This document shows positions 13,963-21,771 of a DNA stretch of 25,532 nucleotides, in pieces. Source of the stretch: Polyangiaceae bacterium (GTDB lineage Bacteria; Myxococcota; Polyangia; Polyangiales; Polyangiaceae). The position numbers were made by a program, and so were the translations under genes. The stretch's first letter is position 1. Every line of letters starts with the position of its first letter. The notes beneath the pieces were generated by a model. The model made no database searches, was not told the DNA's origin, and saw only the letters and a program-made list of their open reading frames with translations. The stretch spans positions 1 through 25,532 of the forward strand of contig JAICTU010000058.1 of NCBI GenBank assembly GCA_025936205.1. Reading direction: 5' to 3'.

Positions 13963-15221
13963 GCCGGCTCCTTCGCGGAAGCCGGCGCGTCCGGGCCCAG
14001 GTTGCGCGTCTGCTCGCGCTCGATGCTCTCGAAGAGCGCGCGAAAATTGCCGGCGCCGAAGCCCTGGTCGCCCTTGCGCGAGATCAGCTCGAAGAAGAAC
14101 GGCCCCGCGTCGGCGCTGCCGTACAGGCCGGCGGAGTCCTTGAGAAAGATCTGCAGCAGATAGGCCCCGCGCGCCTGCCCATCCACCAGGATGCCGAGCT
14201 CTTCCAGCTCCTCGATGCGCTCTTCGATGCGCTCCACACCCTCGCGCCGCAGCCGCTCGGGCAAGAGCTCGTAATAGGCGTGGGGAGTGGGCATGAACTC
14301 CACGCCGCGCCCGCGCAGCCCGCGCACGGTACCCAGGATGTCGGACGTGGCGAGGGCCACGTGCTGCACGCCGTCGCCGCGGTTGTCCTCGTGAAAGATG
14401 TTGATCTGCGAGTTCTTGAAGGCGGGCCGATAGGGTTCGTTGTTGGCGAACTTGATGCCGGTCACGGGATCCCACATCACGCGCGAGCGCAGGCCCGAGC
14501 CGTGATTGCTCGCGGGCGGCGCAGCCCTTCCACCGGCCTGTGCCTCGGTGACGTCACGCGTATGGAACTGCACCTCCCAGAACTGCTCGAACCCCATCAC
14601 GTGCTCCATCCAGAGCAGGGCGGGGCTCATGGTCTGAAAGTTGGAGGTGACGTGATCGATGGCGGAGAAGCGAAAGCGATTCTGCCCGCCGCGCGCCGCA
14701 GGGTACGGCTGCAGGCCGGGGAACAGCTTCGGATAGTTGCGCCGCTCCACGAAGCGGAAGGTGGTGTCGCCGAACGGCGTGGTGATGGAGAAGGTCTTGA
14801 GCCAGCCGTCTCCCTCGCGCGTGGTCTGGATCTCGCTGATCGGGTTGCCGCCGCGGCGATCGAGCTCCGCGAAGGTATGTTCGATGTTCTCCACCTCGAA
14901 GGCCAGCGTGCCGACGCCGTCCGGATGGCGACCGAGATAGCGAGCTGCGCGGCCGCCGGTGCCGACCGGCTCGGAGCACACGATGGCGCAATCGCCGGCC
15001 TCAAATACCAGCGAACGCTGCCGACCCGCTGCCGTGAGCTCGGGGCTGCTGGCGCCCGTCTCGGCGAAGTCGAGCAGCTCGGTGTAGAAGCGCCGGCTGC
15101 GCTCCAGGTTGCGCACGTAGTAGTGCAGGCCGAGCAGGCGCTTCAGGCCGAGCAGGTTCCGCGGGCGGGAGTGGGGGGCCGGGGGCTGAAGCGTCGGGGT
15201 GTCGGTGATCGAGCCTGTCAT
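13956..15221 (-). CDS. hppD: 4-hydroxyphenylpyruvate dioxygenase
   Basis: A 421-residue enzyme converting 4-hydroxyphenylpyruvate to homogentisate and CO2. It has two vicinal-oxygen-chelate halves: residues 28-165 (LLGLHYYVRNLERSRRFYTELL) and 183-400. The iron ligands are visible as H190 (AIDHVTSNF), H287 (DGVQHVALAT) and E378 (PFFFELISRKG), and the C-terminal GFGAGNFRALFESIEREQ is the gating-helix region typical of the family. The paralogue 4-hydroxymandelate synthase is possible on sequence alone, but an adjacent hmgA and fah make HPPD the clear choice. ATG 15221 overlaps the stop of fah by four bases and has CAGGAGGT (15231-15238) nine bases upstream, a near-perfect ribosome-binding site. 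Confidence 0.95.
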   Translation of the reverse strand: MTGSITDTPTLQPPAPHSRPRNLLGLKRLLGLHYYVRNLERSRRFYTELLDFAETGASSPELTAAGRQRSLVFEAGDCAIVCSEPVGTGGRAARYLGRHPDGVGTLAFEVENIEHTFAELDRRGGNPISEIQTTREGDGWLKTFSITTPFGDTTFRFVERRNYPKLFPGLQPYPAARGGQNRFRFSAIDHVTSNFQTMSPALLWMEHVMGFEQFWEVQFHTRDVTEAQAGGRAAPPASNHGSGLRSRVMWDPVTGIKFANNEPYRPAFKNSQINIFHEDNRGDGVQHVALATSDILGTVRGLRGRGVEFMPTPHAYYELLPERLRREGVERIEERIEELEELGILVDGQARGAYLLQIFLKDSAGLYGSADAGPFFFELISRKGDQGFGAGNFRALFESIEREQTRNLGPDAPASAKEPAC

Positions 15222-16195
15222 GGCGCGCTGACCTCCTGTTCGATGGCGCCGAAGATGCTTTGACCGGTGTCGTCGAGCATTTCGATACGGATGCGGTCGC
15301 CGACGCGCAGAAAGGGGGTGACCGCCGCGCCCTGCTCGAGCAACTCGCGGCTGCGGCGTTCCGCGAGGCAGGCAACGCCCGCGCTCGGGTCGGCGTTCGA
15401 GACGGTGCCACCGCCGAGGATCGTGCCGGCGGTCAAGGCGCGCGTCCTGGCGATATGGGCGATCAGATCGTGAAAGGAGAAGTGCATCCCGACGCCGGCG
15501 TCGGGGGCGCCGACACGCTGCCCATTCAGAGTGCAGAGCAGCCGATGGTGCAGGCGCCCGTCGCGCCAGGCGCCGCCCAGCTCGTCCGGCGTGACCGCGA
15601 AGGGCGAGAAGGCGGTGGAGGGTTTGGAGTTGAAGAACCCGAAGCCCTTGGCGATCTCCGTCGGGATCAGGGTGCGGTAGCTCCAGTCGTTGGCGAGCAT
15701 CAGCAGCAGGATGCCGTGCTCGGCCGCGTGTGCGCCGATGCCGCGCGGCACGTCACCCAGCACCACGCTCACCTCAGCCTCGAAATCGAGCCCCCAGTCG
15801 GCATTGGGCAATGGGAAGGGGGCATCCGGGCCCAGCAACACTCCGGAGCCGCCCTGATAGACGAGCGGGTCCGTTTCCAGCGTTGCGGGCGGCTCGGCGC
15901 CGCGCGCACGCCGCACCAGGATCAGGTGGTTCAGGTACGCCGAACCGTCGACCCACTCATACGCGCGCGGCAAGGGCGCGAGCCAGCGAAAGCGCACGGT
16001 TTCGGCGCCATCGAGCTCGCCCGACTCGAGCCGGGCTGCAAGCTCGCGCAGGCGCGGGGCGCAGCGCTGCCAGTCATCGAGCGCGCGCTGCAGCGTGGGT
16101 GCGATGCCGTCCGCCGGCAGCAGGCGATTGCCCGCCCGATTCACCACCACCAGTTTGCCGTCGCGGCTGCCATCGTCGATCGTCGCGAGTTTCAT
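15218..16195 (-). CDS. fahA: Fumarylacetoacetate hydrolase family protein (probable fumarylacetoacetase)
   Basis: A 325-residue enzyme. The N-terminus MKLATIDDGSRDGKLVVV and the block APLPRAYEWVDGSAYLNH (about 73-90) match the bacterial tyrosine-pathway subgroup of FAH proteins. The metal-binding triad is E139 and E141 (DFEAEVSVV) with D170 (LANDWSYR), and lysines K183 and K191 (AKGFGFFNSKPSTAFSP) fit the active site. The final step is hydrolysis of fumarylacetoacetate to fumarate and acetoacetate. FAH-fold enzymes also act on other substrates, and the function is assigned mainly from the neighbours phhA, hppD and hmgA. GGAGG (about 16205-16209) supports ATG 16195. It starts 27 bases after the phhA stop and overlaps hppD by four bases. 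Confidence 0.9.
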   Translation of the reverse strand: MKLATIDDGSRDGKLVVVNRAGNRLLPADGIAPTLQRALDDWQRCAPRLRELAARLESGELDGAETVRFRWLAPLPRAYEWVDGSAYLNHLILVRRARGAEPPATLETDPLVYQGGSGVLLGPDAPFPLPNADWGLDFEAEVSVVLGDVPRGIGAHAAEHGILLLMLANDWSYRTLIPTEIAKGFGFFNSKPSTAFSPFAVTPDELGGAWRDGRLHHRLLCTLNGQRVGAPDAGVGMHFSFHDLIAHIARTRALTAGTILGGGTVSNADPSAGVACLAERRSRELLEQGAAVTPFLRVGDRIRIEMLDDTGQSIFGAIEQEVSAP

Positions 16196-16222
16196 CGGGT
16201 GTGCCTCCGCGGGGTGGACGGT

Positions 16223-18019
16223 TCAGGGCCGGGCATGGGCGCCTCTTTCCCGGTGACGGAGCTCCAGATAGTCGAGGCCCAGGGCAATGGGGTGCTTGCC
16301 TTCATGATAGTGCTCGAGCTCCCGGAGGCGAGCCTTCAGCTGACGTGCGAGGGCGCCATCGTTCAGGCCCAGGTCGGTCAAGCACTCGAGCAGGTTCCAG
16401 CGCAGCAGCCACTCGTGCGGCAGCACGCGCTCCAGCTCGCGTTCGATGGCCGCGATGAGCCGCGGCTGATCACTCGCAGGTCGACCGCGCAGGCGCTCGG
16501 TCTCGACATACCAGCCGTCGAGCTGCAGCTCGCTCGCCGAGCGCGAACGACCCTTCGGTACGCGCGGTCGCTGGCCGGGCTCGAGGCGCTGCGCCGCTCC
16601 GAGCGGTGATACGCTGTTGCAGCCCGAGCCCGCGCGCGCCGTGAGCGCGCGATCGACGAGCGGCACGGGGTAGCGCCCGGCGAGCCGCCGGGGCTCCTGC
16701 CCGGGCAGCTCGATGCGCACGTCGCTGAGCCAGAGGCAGCTGCTGCCAGGTGCCGCGGCGTCGACGAGCGTCCCCTCGATCTGGGCGCCCGAGGCGTAGC
16801 GCAAGCGGACGGCGCGCGGGCGACCCGGCCGAGCCGCGGCACGTGCCACGAGGTAGTGGCGCGGGTCGCTGCCGTCCGCGAGGGGCCCGACCGGGACGAC
16901 ATACCCGGACTCGACTCGCCCCAGGACGCGGCCGGATTGGACCACGGCGGCTCCCGGCTCGAAGACGAGCCAGAGTCCGCCCCGGCCAGTGTCATTCAGC
17001 TCCGAGAGCGTTCCGATGATCTCCACGCCGCTCGCGAGCTCGACCGTGCACAGCTCGTGGCTCTCGCGGGCCGTGTGCAGCGCCGCCAGCCCCCCGCGGC
17101 GGTAGGCGAGCGAGCTCCCCACCTCTTCCAGCACCTGGTGCAGGTGTTCGAAGTCCCGCGCCACGAACAGCTGTGGCTGCGGTCGCGTGATGTCGAAACC
17201 GGTGTCGATGCAGGCGGCCGAGAGCGGCAGCTTGCGGACCTCCGAGCCGTGGCAGAAGTGGCTCTCTGCCAGCGACGAGAGCAATCCGGCTCCGTACAAG
17301 CGGTAGTCGGAGGGCGTGCCCACGAGGCCGTACTCCGCGGTCCACCAGTAGAGCCGCGCCATGCGCGCTGCCTCGCTGGCGGGCCCGAGCGCGCTGAGCG
17401 CGGCGTCCAGCTCCAGCTCCGCCGCGCGCACGTCGGGGGGCAAACTGTCGCGCGAGTCTTTCAGGTCGGAGAGCACCCGCACGGCTCGGTCGACGCGCGC
17501 GTCCGCCGGGCTGGCGAAGGCCCGCGAGGCCACCTCGCCCGAGGCGCGAATGTAGTCGGCGTAGCGTCGGTCGATCAGGATCGGTGCATGGCCCGCGGCC
17601 TCGTGGATGATGTCGGGCGCGGGCGTGTAGGGCAGGTGGTCCGGGGTGCGGATTTCCGCGGCGATGGGCAACACGCCGAGCGCCTGGAACGCGGTGAACG
17701 CACGGGGCGGGATGAAGCCGTCCACGCACACCGCCCGCCACCCGATGGCCGCGAGCCGGCGGTTCATCTCGCCGATGCTGGGAATGCGCCCCGGCGAAAT
17801 GCCGCTCTCGGCCAGACCGCGCACATACGATGCGTGGGCGGTACGCTCCAGGCGGGCGTGCAGCTGCAACAGCACGAAGCGCCACACCGCCTGGTCGATC
17901 GCGGTGTAGCGGCTCACGTCCTGGTCGACGATGAACTGCTGCAGGTAATCCGGGATCGAGGGGGCCGGAATCGAGCTCGGGGGGATGGTATCCCCGCGGA
18001 TGGCACGCCGGGTTTCCAC
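16223..18019 (-). CDS. phhA: Long-form aromatic amino acid (phenylalanine) hydroxylase with C-terminal extension
   Basis: A 598-residue protein, first gene of the tyrosine operon, expected to hydroxylate phenylalanine to tyrosine with a tetrahydropterin and iron. The catalytic core lies at about 25-330: PDIIHEAAGHAPILID carries the iron ligands H139 and H144, and WWTAEYGLVG carries E229. There is no N-terminal ACT regulatory domain. Residues about 335-598 form an extension without obvious motifs: a beta-rich part (TVELASGVEIIGTLSEL, GGLWLVFEPG, RLRYASGAQIEGTLVD, SSCLWLSDVRIELPG) with two similar repeats, then a helical end. Typical bacterial enzymes are near 260-300 residues; longer ones near 580 are known in Bacteroidetes. 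The start is GTG 18017-18019 and has no strong ribosome-binding site. Substrate choice (Phe over Trp or Tyr) rests on context. Confidence 0.88.
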   Translation of the reverse strand: METRRAIRGDTIPPSSIPAPSIPDYLQQFIVDQDVSRYTAIDQAVWRFVLLQLHARLERTAHASYVRGLAESGISPGRIPSIGEMNRRLAAIGWRAVCVDGFIPPRAFTAFQALGVLPIAAEIRTPDHLPYTPAPDIIHEAAGHAPILIDRRYADYIRASGEVASRAFASPADARVDRAVRVLSDLKDSRDSLPPDVRAAELELDAALSALGPASEAARMARLYWWTAEYGLVGTPSDYRLYGAGLLSSLAESHFCHGSEVRKLPLSAACIDTGFDITRPQPQLFVARDFEHLHQVLEEVGSSLAYRRGGLAALHTARESHELCTVELASGVEIIGTLSELNDTGRGGLWLVFEPGAAVVQSGRVLGRVESGYVVPVGPLADGSDPRHYLVARAAARPGRPRAVRLRYASGAQIEGTLVDAAAPGSSCLWLSDVRIELPGQEPRRLAGRYPVPLVDRALTARAGSGCNSVSPLGAAQRLEPGQRPRVPKGRSRSASELQLDGWYVETERLRGRPASDQPRLIAAIERELERVLPHEWLLRWNLLECLTDLGLNDGALARQLKARLRELEHYHEGKHPIALGLDYLELRHRERGAHARP

Positions 18020-18045
18020 TTCGGGATCTTAGCGCAAAAAGCGTG

Positions 18046-18051
18046 ATTATC
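18046..18051 (-). promoter_or_regulatory. Possible -10 element for the tyrosine operon
   Basis: On the minus strand GATAAT lies 26 bases before the phhA start codon, in a 62-base gap between two divergent genes that is richer in A and T than its neighbours. No convincing -35 is seen at 16-18 bases. No PhhR- or HmgR-type operator could be recognised. Confidence 0.25.
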
Positions 18052-18081
18052 CCGGCGACTCGCGATATTCAGCATCCGGCC

Positions 18082-19029
18082 ATGAGAGCGTGTCGCTGCT
18101 GGTCCGTGGCAGTCTGGTCGCTGGCGTTTGCGGAAGTGCTGGCTGTTCCGCTGGCAGCGGAGCGCGCAGCAGCTGCGGAGCCGAGTGCGACAACGGCGCC
18201 CGTTCCACCTCCGGGCACCGCGGCCCCGGGCCCGAGCGTACCGACCGCGCCCTCGGCACCGGCTACGCAACATGCGCCGCTGCCGAGCTACTTCACCGTC
18301 GAAGTCGGCCCCAACGGCGCCGTGTTCGCGGACGGCGCCGCGCTTGGCGGCGCCGCGGAGCTCGAGCCGCTCGCGCGTACGGCGGCGAGCAGCGGCGGCT
18401 TCGCGGGAGCCGTGCTGTTCGCGGATGCACGCGCGGGCGCCGCAGCCGATGAAGCCGCCGGCGTGCTCCGGCGCTCGGGCTTCAGCACGCTGGTGGAGGC
18501 GCGGCGCAGCGCGCCCCCGGAGCTGAGCCCGCTCGGAAGAGCAGAACGAGAGCGCGCCGAGCGGGAGCGCGCGCGGCAAGCGCGGCAGCGCTTGATCGCC
18601 GCCGGCATCATCGAAGGCGATGCGCCCGGCGCGAGCCCCAGTCGTCCTGCGCCGGCGCCGGTCGCTGCGGCGCGCCCGCGCGCGCCGGCCGTGGAGCTGC
18701 AGACGGTGGGTCTGTATCTGTCGGGCCCTGCCAACACCGATGCGACGCGCCGGCAGCTGGTGAAGCTGTTCGAGCGCAGCTTTCCGGCGTACCGGCGCTG
18801 CCATGCGGATGCAGGCGAGCACAGTGAGAACCTGTCGTTCGGCGTCGATCTGTTGGTGCCGAAGGAGGGAGGCGGCGCCAAAGTGCGACAGACGCGCACT
18901 CGGCTCACTGGCAATGCCTTCAAGGCGTGCATGGAGCGGGCGTTCCAGGCGATCCGTTTCGAGCCGCTGCCCAGCGCGCGGCCCGAAATCGTCAGCTACT
19001 CGGTGCTGTTCCGGCCTGAAAAGCGCTAG
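18082..19029 (+). CDS. Exported protein with ExbD-like and AgmX/PglI-like domains
   Basis: About 315 residues. The N-terminus (RACRCWSVAVWSLAFAEVLAVPLAAERAAA) is a signal peptide or anchor, then an Ala/Pro linker to about 65. Residues 68-142 (YFTVEVGPNGAVFADG..., GAVLFADARAG..., GVLRRSGFSTLVEARR) resemble the periplasmic domain of ExbD/TolR. A charged helix of Arg and Glu spans about 152-175. The last 100 residues (LVKLFERSFPAYRRCHADAG, LSFGVDLLVPKEGG, KACMERAFQAIRFEPLP) resemble the AgmX/PglI C-terminal domain seen in myxobacterial motility and envelope proteins, with the paired cysteines C240 and C283. The role may be in an energised envelope complex, but no ExbB or TonB gene is adjacent. 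The start is ATG 18082; an ATG at 18043 adds 13 residues and is less likely because the signal would be displaced. Confidence 0.7.
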   Translation: MRACRCWSVAVWSLAFAEVLAVPLAAERAAAAEPSATTAPVPPPGTAAPGPSVPTAPSAPATQHAPLPSYFTVEVGPNGAVFADGAALGGAAELEPLARTAASSGGFAGAVLFADARAGAAADEAAGVLRRSGFSTLVEARRSAPPELSPLGRAERERAERERARQARQRLIAAGIIEGDAPGASPSRPAPAPVAAARPRAPAVELQTVGLYLSGPANTDATRRQLVKLFERSFPAYRRCHADAGEHSENLSFGVDLLVPKEGGGAKVRQTRTRLTGNAFKACMERAFQAIRFEPLPSARPEIVSYSVLFRPEKR

Positions 19030-19087
19030 CGGCAGCCCGCGGGGGGCTCGCTCGCCAGCGCGACTGTACTGGATCGGCATACTGGTT

Positions 19088-19117
19088 TTGCCGGTTCCGG
19101 TGGAGCACCCTTTTAAA
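19088..19117 (+). promoter_or_regulatory. Possible promoter upstream of the FHA-GGDEF gene
   Basis: TTGCCG (19088-19093) and TTTAAA (19112-19117) with an 18-base spacer match four of six bases at each hexamer and lie in the only AT-rich spot of a 176-base gap. The quality is modest. Confidence 0.3.
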
Positions 19118-19205
19118 TCCGCTCCCGGGGCTGCCGTTCTCCCGGAGGCGGACTTTGCGCTGCGGGCTCCTCTGTCCACGATTCTCGCCCGTAGCTCCAC
19201 CCCCG

Positions 19206-20192
19206 ATGACGACCGAAAAACGTACCAGTGAGGCGCTGATGGGAAGGATCTCCTATCGACCCGAGCAGAGCACGTTGATCGAGGACGTCGAGAGCCCCTC
19301 GCTCGCGCCGCGCCCGCCGCCCAAGAAAGACCGTGCGCTGCTGACGCTGCTCACGGGGCCGCTGCAGGGCACCATCATCCAGCTGGATGCGCGCAACGAT
19401 CTGACCCTCGGTCGCAGCAAGCAGGCAGGCGTGCTGATCCCAGACCCCGGGCTGTCGCGCATCCACGCGCGCGTCTTCCGGCGCCAGACTCCGACGCGAA
19501 CCGAGTTCTACATCGAGGACTGCGGCAGCACCAACGGCACCTTCGTGGCCGGGCAGCGCATCTCGACTCCCACGCCGCTCGGCGATGGCTCGCGCGTCGG
19601 GCTCGGGCGCCGCACCGTGCTGCGCTTTTCCTTGCAGGATGCGCTGGAAGAGGAGGCGCTGATCCGCGTCCACGAGTCGGCGCTGCGCGATCGCTTGACG
19701 GGCGCGTACAACCGCGGGGCCTTTGACGATCGGCTGAGCAGCGAGTTTCAGACCAGCCGCACGCGCGGCACCCCGCTCGCGCTGCTGCTGTTCGACATCG
19801 ACCACTTCAAGCGCCTGAACGACAACTATGGTCATCAAGCCGGCGACGCCGTGTTGCGCGACGTCGTCCAGGCGGTGCAGAGCGCGCTGCGTCCAGAGGA
19901 TGTGCTGGCGCGCTACGGCGGGGAAGAGTTCGCCGTGATCTTGAAGAACGTGTCCTCGCGCAGCGTGCACGTGATGGCCGAGCGCGTGCGGGTGGCGGTC
20001 GAAGAGCTGCAGATCGACTGGCAAGGGCAGCCAATCCAGGCGACCATCAGTGTCGGCGGCGCGTACCTCGCGCGCACGGCCGTGATCGAGGAACCCGCGG
20101 CCATGGTGGCCGCCGCCGACGAGGCGCTCTATCAGGCCAAGCATCAGGGCCGAAATCGCGTCGTGCTGGTGACCCGCGGCAGCCCCGAATAG
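19206..20192 (+). CDS. FHA domain-containing GGDEF diguanylate cyclase
   Basis: A 328-residue cytoplasmic protein. After an N-terminal region rich in Thr and Pro, the FHA domain occupies about 45-145 (LTLGRSKQAGVLIPDPGLSRIHARV and GSTNGTFVAG), a phosphothreonine-binding fold. The GGDEF domain follows at about 158-325 (RDRLTGAYNR, LLLFDIDHFKRLND, GGEEF at 238-242). The GGEEF signature implies cyclic-di-GMP synthesis from GTP. An RxxD inhibitory site (RPED, 229-232) lies five residues before it, so product inhibition is likely. A phosphorylated partner, perhaps a Ser/Thr kinase substrate, probably recruits or regulates it. An alternative start is TTG 19155, which has GGAGG (19144-19148) six bases upstream and adds 17 residues; ATG 19206 has no good site. 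I keep the ATG but am not sure. Confidence 0.9.
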   Translation: MTTEKRTSEALMGRISYRPEQSTLIEDVESPSLAPRPPPKKDRALLTLLTGPLQGTIIQLDARNDLTLGRSKQAGVLIPDPGLSRIHARVFRRQTPTRTEFYIEDCGSTNGTFVAGQRISTPTPLGDGSRVGLGRRTVLRFSLQDALEEEALIRVHESALRDRLTGAYNRGAFDDRLSSEFQTSRTRGTPLALLLFDIDHFKRLNDNYGHQAGDAVLRDVVQAVQSALRPEDVLARYGGEEFAVILKNVSSRSVHVMAERVRVAVEELQIDWQGQPIQATISVGGAYLARTAVIEEPAAMVAAADEALYQAKHQGRNRVVLVTRGSPE

Positions 20193-20193
20193 G

Positions 20194-20242
20194 GCCCAGT
20201 CGCGCGCCGAGCCGCCCGCTGGCGCTGCTCCGGGGACTGGGC
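20194..20242 (+). repeat. Inverted repeat between the GGDEF gene and hisD
   Basis: GCCCAGTC (20194-20201) and GACTGGGC (20235-20242) form an 8-bp dyad around 33 GC-rich bases, starting one base after the GGDEF stop codon. A palindrome GCTATAGC follows at 20241-20248, containing a TATAGC that could be a -10. It could be a terminator with a long loop or a regulatory stem for hisD. Confidence 0.35.
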
Positions 20243-20255
20243 TATAGCACGCCCC

Positions 20256-21578
20256 ATGCCGGCCCTGAGACTCGTTCGACCCGACCAAGCGGACTATCGC
20301 AGCGCGATTTCCGCCCTGAAAAACGCCCTGCGCGGCGGAGAGCTGACCAGCGAGGCGTCGACCCAGCATTCGGTCGCCGAGGTCGTGCGCGGCATCATCG
20401 AACAGGTCTCGAAGGGCGGCGACGCCGCGGCGGCGCGGCTCACCTCCGAGCTGGATCGCGCGCGCGTCACACCGGACACGCTGCGCGTGGGCCCCGAGCT
20501 TCTGGAGCGGGCGCACCGCGAGGCCGATCCCGACCTGCTGGCGCTCGTGCGGCGCGCGGCCGCGAACGTGCAGGCGTATCAGGAGCACATCTTGTGGAAG
20601 TCCCCGGGCGCCCTCGAGCGCGACGGGCGGCGCCTCGGCGTTCGCTACACGCCGCTGCGCCGGGTGGGCGTGTATGTGCCCGGCGGGCGAGCCCTTTATC
20701 CCTCGACGGTGGTCATGACGGTGGTGCCGGCGCGCGTGGCCGGCGTGAAGGAGATCGTGATGTTCTCGCCGCCGACGGGCGGGGAAATCGCGCCGCTGGC
20801 GCTGGCGCTCGCCTGGGAGCTCGGCGTGCGCGAGGTGTATCGACTGGGCGGCGCCGTCGGTCTGGCTGCCGCAGCCTTCGGCACGGAGACGATCTCTGCC
20901 GTCGACAAGATCGTGGGCCCGGGCAACGCCTATGTTGCCGAAGCCAAGAAGCAGCTGTTTGGGCGCGTGGGCATCGATTCGATCGCAGGCCCGAGCGAGG
21001 TGTTGATCGTGGCGGACGACAGCGCCGACCCCAGCTGGGTGGCAGCGGATCTGATCGCACAGGCCGAGCACGATCCCGGCTCCGCCATCCTGGTCACCCC
21101 TGCGCTCGCGCTCGCCGAGCGTGTGGCGGCGGAGGTCGAGCAGCAGCTCGCGGCGCTGGAGCGCGGCGAGGCTGCGCGCCGTTCGCTGGAGCGCTACGGA
21201 GCAGCGATCGTCTGCCGGGACCTCGAGCAAGCGTGCGCGTTCGCCAACGAGTTCGCGACCGAGCACCTGCAGATCATCACGCGCTCCGACGACGAATGCC
21301 TCGCCCGCATCGAGAGCGCGGGGGCGATCTTCGTGGGTGCACACACGCCGGTGCCGCTCGGCGACTACTACGCGGGCCCGTCGCACGTGTTGCCCACGGG
21401 CGGCACCGCCCGCTTCTCGGCCCCGCTCAGCTGCAACGACTTTCTGAAGGTCTCGAGCCTGATCCGCTACACGGCGCGCGATCTCGCGGCGGACGCCGCC
21501 GATGTGTCGACCTTCGCTCGCCGCGAAGGGCTCACGGCCCACGCACGCGCGGTGGAACTGCGTCAGGGCAAGAGCTAG
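20256..21578 (+). CDS. hisD: Histidinol dehydrogenase
   Basis: A 440-residue cytoplasmic enzyme that oxidises L-histidinol to L-histidine in two NAD-dependent steps, the last stage of histidine biosynthesis. The zinc ligands are Q269 and H272 (AQAEHDP), D370 (LGDYYAGPSH) and H429 (EGLTAHA). The catalytic pair is E336-H337 (FATEHLQI). The family blocks VPGGRALYPSTVVMTVVPA, KIVGPGNAYVAEAKK and GIDSIAGPSEVLIVAD are all intact, and the length is normal. ATG 20256 has no clear ribosome-binding site; a TATAGC at 20243-20248 lies so close that the mRNA could be leaderless. No other his gene is in the window. A hairpin follows at 21625. Confidence 0.97.
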   Translation: MPALRLVRPDQADYRSAISALKNALRGGELTSEASTQHSVAEVVRGIIEQVSKGGDAAAARLTSELDRARVTPDTLRVGPELLERAHREADPDLLALVRRAAANVQAYQEHILWKSPGALERDGRRLGVRYTPLRRVGVYVPGGRALYPSTVVMTVVPARVAGVKEIVMFSPPTGGEIAPLALALAWELGVREVYRLGGAVGLAAAAFGTETISAVDKIVGPGNAYVAEAKKQLFGRVGIDSIAGPSEVLIVADDSADPSWVAADLIAQAEHDPGSAILVTPALALAERVAAEVEQQLAALERGEAARRSLERYGAAIVCRDLEQACAFANEFATEHLQIITRSDDECLARIESAGAIFVGAHTPVPLGDYYAGPSHVLPTGGTARFSAPLSCNDFLKVSSLIRYTARDLAADAADVSTFARREGLTAHARAVELRQGKS

Positions 21579-21624
21579 AGTCGCTCCGGAAACCCGGCGT
21601 TCTAGCGCTGAAACTCGGGTATCC

Positions 21625-21651
21625 CCGGCGGGTTGGTTGTGACCCGCCCGG
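21625..21651 (+). terminator. Candidate terminator after hisD
   Basis: CCGG-CGGGT (21625-21633) and ACCCG-C-CCGG (21642-21651) form a 9-bp stem with one bulged C and an 8-base loop, 46 bases after the stop. ATTATTCT follows, a weak T-rich tail. Confidence 0.5.
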
Positions 21652-21771
21652 ATTATTCTGTCTGGCACGTAAGGCAGCGGTTCCGTCACGTGGCAGGACT
21701 GCGACGAGTAGCAATGCCTCTTTCGTTCTCTCCGGGCCGCCGACTAAGCTGTGGTCTTCCGGAGGAGTCTC

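Noticed and set aside
13963..14475. N-terminal extension of the hmgA frame
   Set aside because: The residues are Arg/Ala-rich, as expected for a shadow of hppD, while GTG 13962 has GAAGGAG just before it and matches the start of the family.
19113..21689. 858-residue minus-strand ORF opposite the GGDEF and hisD genes
   Set aside because: It is the complement of two clear genes in a GC-rich genome; its composition (His, Arg, Ala) is typical of antisense shadows and it has no recognisable domain.
21660..21690. TGGCAC at about 21663 as a sigma-54 promoter
   Set aside because: The -24 half matches, but the -12 TTGC element is absent at the required spacing.
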